DNA of 64,000 nt, taken from assembly GCF_007559335.1 (NCBI RefSeq), contig NZ_VMBG01000001.1, positions 1,488,001 to 1,552,000 of the forward strand. Direction: 5' to 3'. A program made the position numbers and the translations under genes. Of the stretch, positions 62,543 through 64,000 are shown one piece after another (the first letter of the stretch is position 1; the number at the start of each line of letters is the position of its first letter). Below the pieces are notes generated by a model that searched no databases, was not told where the DNA came from, and was given only the letters and a program-made list of their open reading frames with translations. The DNA comes from Rariglobus hedericola. GTDB lineage: Bacteria; Verrucomicrobiota; Verrucomicrobiia; Opitutales; Opitutaceae.

Positions 62543-62661
62543 ACTTCCTCCTAGAAGGACCGAAGTTACCACCTGATGAAGCCCGGAGGCCACAAGCCCC
62601 AGGAAGCCACCGCTTAGTCCCGATCACTCAAAAACCAATTTTCACTTTTTCTCCTTTTCCC

Positions 62662-63072
62662 ATGAACACCATCATCCACCCGCTGAAGCCCGCCAGTCGC
62701 AGCACCCGCAGCCCGGACGCCACGGTTAACACCGTCGACGCCCGAAAGCCGCACTATGACTGCCAGGAGCTGCAGGACGCGCTGAAGGTCGTCGTCTATG
62801 TTCCGGGCGTGGACGCAGCCGGCGTGGAAATCACCACCCGCGGTCCCGACCTCCTGGTCACCGCCCGCAAGAGCCACTTCGTCCGCGTCAACTTCGGTGC
62901 CCTCAACCTTGAAAGCGTGCAGCGCGACTACTCGCTGAGCCTCCGGCTCGGTCGCAACCTCGACTACACCGCCCTCCAGGCCGAAATCCACGAGGGCGTC
63001 CTCACCTTGACCGTTCCCAAGAAGATCCCCGCCCAGTTTCCCACCCGCGAGGCTCTCTCCTTTGTAGCCTGA
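62662..63072 (+). CDS. Small heat-shock protein, Hsp20/alpha-crystallin family
   Basis: ATP-independent chaperone. 136 residues: a short disordered N terminus (MNTIIHPLKPASRSTRSPDA) and an alpha-crystallin domain (DALKVVVYVPGVDAAGVEIT through DYSLSLRLGRNLDYTALQAE), ending with the typical I-H-E-G-V-L-T-L-T-V-P-K strand. The C-terminal I-x-I motif is not clear. A sigma-54-like promoter lies about 300 bases upstream and a strong terminator 50 bases downstream. Confidence 0.85.
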   Translation: MNTIIHPLKPASRSTRSPDATVNTVDARKPHYDCQELQDALKVVVYVPGVDAAGVEITTRGPDLLVTARKSHFVRVNFGALNLESVQRDYSLSLRLGRNLDYTALQAEIHEGVLTLTVPKKIPAQFPTREALSFVA

Positions 63073-63121
63073 TTAGCCTAATACTTGCAGGAAGGCGTCT
63101 CGACGCCCCTGTCGGTCTGTT

Positions 63122-63158
63122 GTCCGCCGGCCTTTTTTTGGCCGGCGGACTTTTTTTA
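63122..63158 (+). terminator. Rho-independent terminator
   Basis: Perfect 11-base-pair stem GTCCGCCGGCC / GGCCGGCGGAC with a T7 loop, followed by TTTTTTTATT. It ends the Hsp20 transcript. Confidence 0.95.
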
Positions 63159-63239
63159 TTATTCGCCGCACTTTTCCGCTAAATTCCTGTCGCTCTCGTA
63201 ACGATAAAAGGTTCAATCCATCTCACCCCGCTTACCCCA

Positions 63240-63425
63240 ATGATCTCGCAAACCCATACCCTCCCGCCCAAGCCCGCCGTGTCCGTTGAAGCCTCCGCAC
63301 CGTTCGATGTGCTCTGGGGCAAACCCATTTTTCGCGCTCCCGACATGCTCCCGCGCGTCGCCGTCGCCGCCAGCGTTCCGTTCACCGCCCATCGCGTGAC
63401 CGAGACCCGCCGCTCGGCCAAATAA
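63240..63425 (+). CDS. Small protein of unknown function
   Basis: A 61-residue product rich in Ala, Pro and Val: FDVLWGKPIFRAPDMLPRVA is its most distinct part. No membrane segment, no known domain. It lies between strong terminators, and both a plus and a minus terminator follow it, which supports a real transcript. Confidence 0.5.
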   Translation: MISQTHTLPPKPAVSVEASAPFDVLWGKPIFRAPDMLPRVAVAASVPFTAHRVTETRRSAK

Positions 63426-63451
63426 AAAACCTCGCGGTCACCCGCGAGGTT
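63423..63451 (-). terminator. Terminator for the DUF4197 gene
   Basis: On the minus strand AACCTCGCGG GTGA CCGCGAGGTT is followed by TTTTATT. It starts directly after the stop of the small plus-strand gene and lies about 45 bases past the stop of the DUF4197 gene. Confidence 0.88.
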
Positions 63452-63467
63452 AGCCCGGTCCACTTTC

Positions 63468-63496
63468 AACGCGCCGTTTTTCACGGCGCGTTTTTT
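63468..63496 (+). terminator. Terminator for the small plus-strand gene
   Basis: AACGCGCCGT / ACGGCGCGTT stem followed by a T-run whose last bases overlap the stop codon (63497-63495) of the converging DUF4197 gene. Confidence 0.87.
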
Positions 63497-64000
63497 ATTT
63501 CTTAAACAGCGCGAAGGCTTTTTGCGCGAGAGGATTGCTGCTCAGCAGCGCAGGGTTGGCGCGCACCGCGGCCTCCTGTTTCGACATCAGCGCAAAGCTC
63601 TGGGCGATCACCTGGTCGCACACATAACCATCGAGATCGCTCACGGCTTTGCTGCCGCCAAAACCCGCCAGCGGTCCGGCCAGTGCCAGCATGTCCTTGG
63701 CCTTGGTCGCGAGACCGGTCGAAGCCGTCGCCTGCTTCACGAGCGGCAATAATTTTTCGCGCAGCGCGGGAGCGGCGGATTTTTTCAAAAACTGCGTGGC
63801 CGCATCGGTGCCACCACCGAGCACGCTCGACGCATCAGCCACCGAAAGATCCTTCACCGAGGTCTGCAGCAGGCTGCTCATCTGCGGAGACAGCTTGGCC
63901 ACCGTCGCCGCGAGTGCGTCACTGAAACCCGAAGCCGTCTCGGCTTTGTCGGTTTTCGAAAGCGCCGTTTGAAGCTTGGCCAGAGCGGGCGGAGGCGTGA
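63495..64000 (-). CDS. DUF4197-family protein (N-terminal part beyond the window)
   Basis: The frame is open to the right edge. The part seen (about 168 residues) has LSVADASSVLGGGTDAATQF then LKKSAAPALREKLLPLVKQA, DGYVCDQVIAQSFALMSKQE and a final NPLAQKAFALFKK, in the order known from DUF4197 proteins. Those usually carry a signal peptide and act in the periplasm with unknown function; the N terminus is outside the window. An in-frame GTG at 63902 is internal. Confidence 0.8.
   Translation of the reverse strand, partial: TPPPALAKLQTALSKTDKAETASGFSDALAATVAKLSPQMSSLLQTSVKDLSVADASSVLGGGTDAATQFLKKSAAPALREKLLPLVKQATASTGLATKAKDMLALAGPLAGFGGSKAVSDLDGYVCDQVIAQSFALMSKQEAAVRANPALLSSNPLAQKAFALFKK

Overview
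The window looks like chromosomal DNA of a verrucomicrobial bacterium, most likely of the Opitutaceae type. This is inferred from the GC-rich, codon-biased housekeeping genes, an EpsI-type exosortase-associated protein in an envelope polysaccharide cluster, menaquinone made through MenE/MenC, and heavy loading with short-period intergenic repeats. No rRNA or marker gene settles the taxonomy.

Layout. Positions 1-3.3 kb: the C-terminally cut end of a secreted glycoside hydrolase, a VapBC-type toxin-antitoxin pair, a conserved small protein and long repeat-filled spacers. 3.3-22.6 kb: about 19 minus-strand genes forming a surface-polysaccharide locus. It encodes a polyprenyl-phosphate sugar transferase, a Wzx-like flippase, a Wzy-like polymerase, at least five glycosyltransferases, an acyltransferase, a CDP-glucose branch (rfbF, rfbG, RmlC-like and RmlD-like enzymes), three genes with nucleotidyltransferase, HAD and kinase domains, and EpsI. 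A MarR/GbsR-like regulator lies just upstream. The middle of the locus is visibly AT-rich. 23.4-28.2 kb: repeat islands, a RAYT (REP-associated tyrosine transposase) surrounded by REP hairpins, two paralogous membrane proteins and a TupA-like ATP-grasp protein. 28.2-34.3 kb: PolX, menaquinone genes (thioesterase, menE, menC) and two nucleotidyltransferase/small-protein modules. 34.5-45.9 kb: guaB, a divergent purA, folC, a four-helix-bundle protein, accD, comF, truA, ruvX, manC, a rhodanese, a class IV transaminase and a lysine-rich nucleoid-like protein. 46-51.4 kb: sugar-acid type oxidoreductases, an HTH-metallo-beta-lactamase fusion and a PAS histidine kinase. 51.5-64 kb: tRNA-Cys, parA, two ABC-2 permeases, rnc, mfd, miaA, a glycosyltransferase/lipid kinase/phosphoesterase trio, an Hsp20 gene behind a sigma-54-like promoter, and a DUF4197 gene cut by the right edge.

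The most unusual feature is the repeat landscape. At least seven families of degenerate short-period repeats occur, many as inverted pairs able to fold into long hairpins: CGCAGAG arrays, GGACAGAGGAC arrays, TCTCAGGTTTCAG arrays, CTTAAACTTAA arrays, TTGAACGTTGA arrays, CTAGCTGCTAG arrays and GTAG-tagged REPs. They fill the spacers as mosaics. They also sit in frame inside coding sequences (mfd twice, menE, the regulator, the glycoside hydrolase, probably rfbG), where they add short recurring peptides. One inverted pair encloses a four-helix-bundle gene, and a second copy of the same pair 3 kb away is empty. A RAYT whose own stop codon lies in the GTAG of a REP is present as a possible mobiliser for the REP family.
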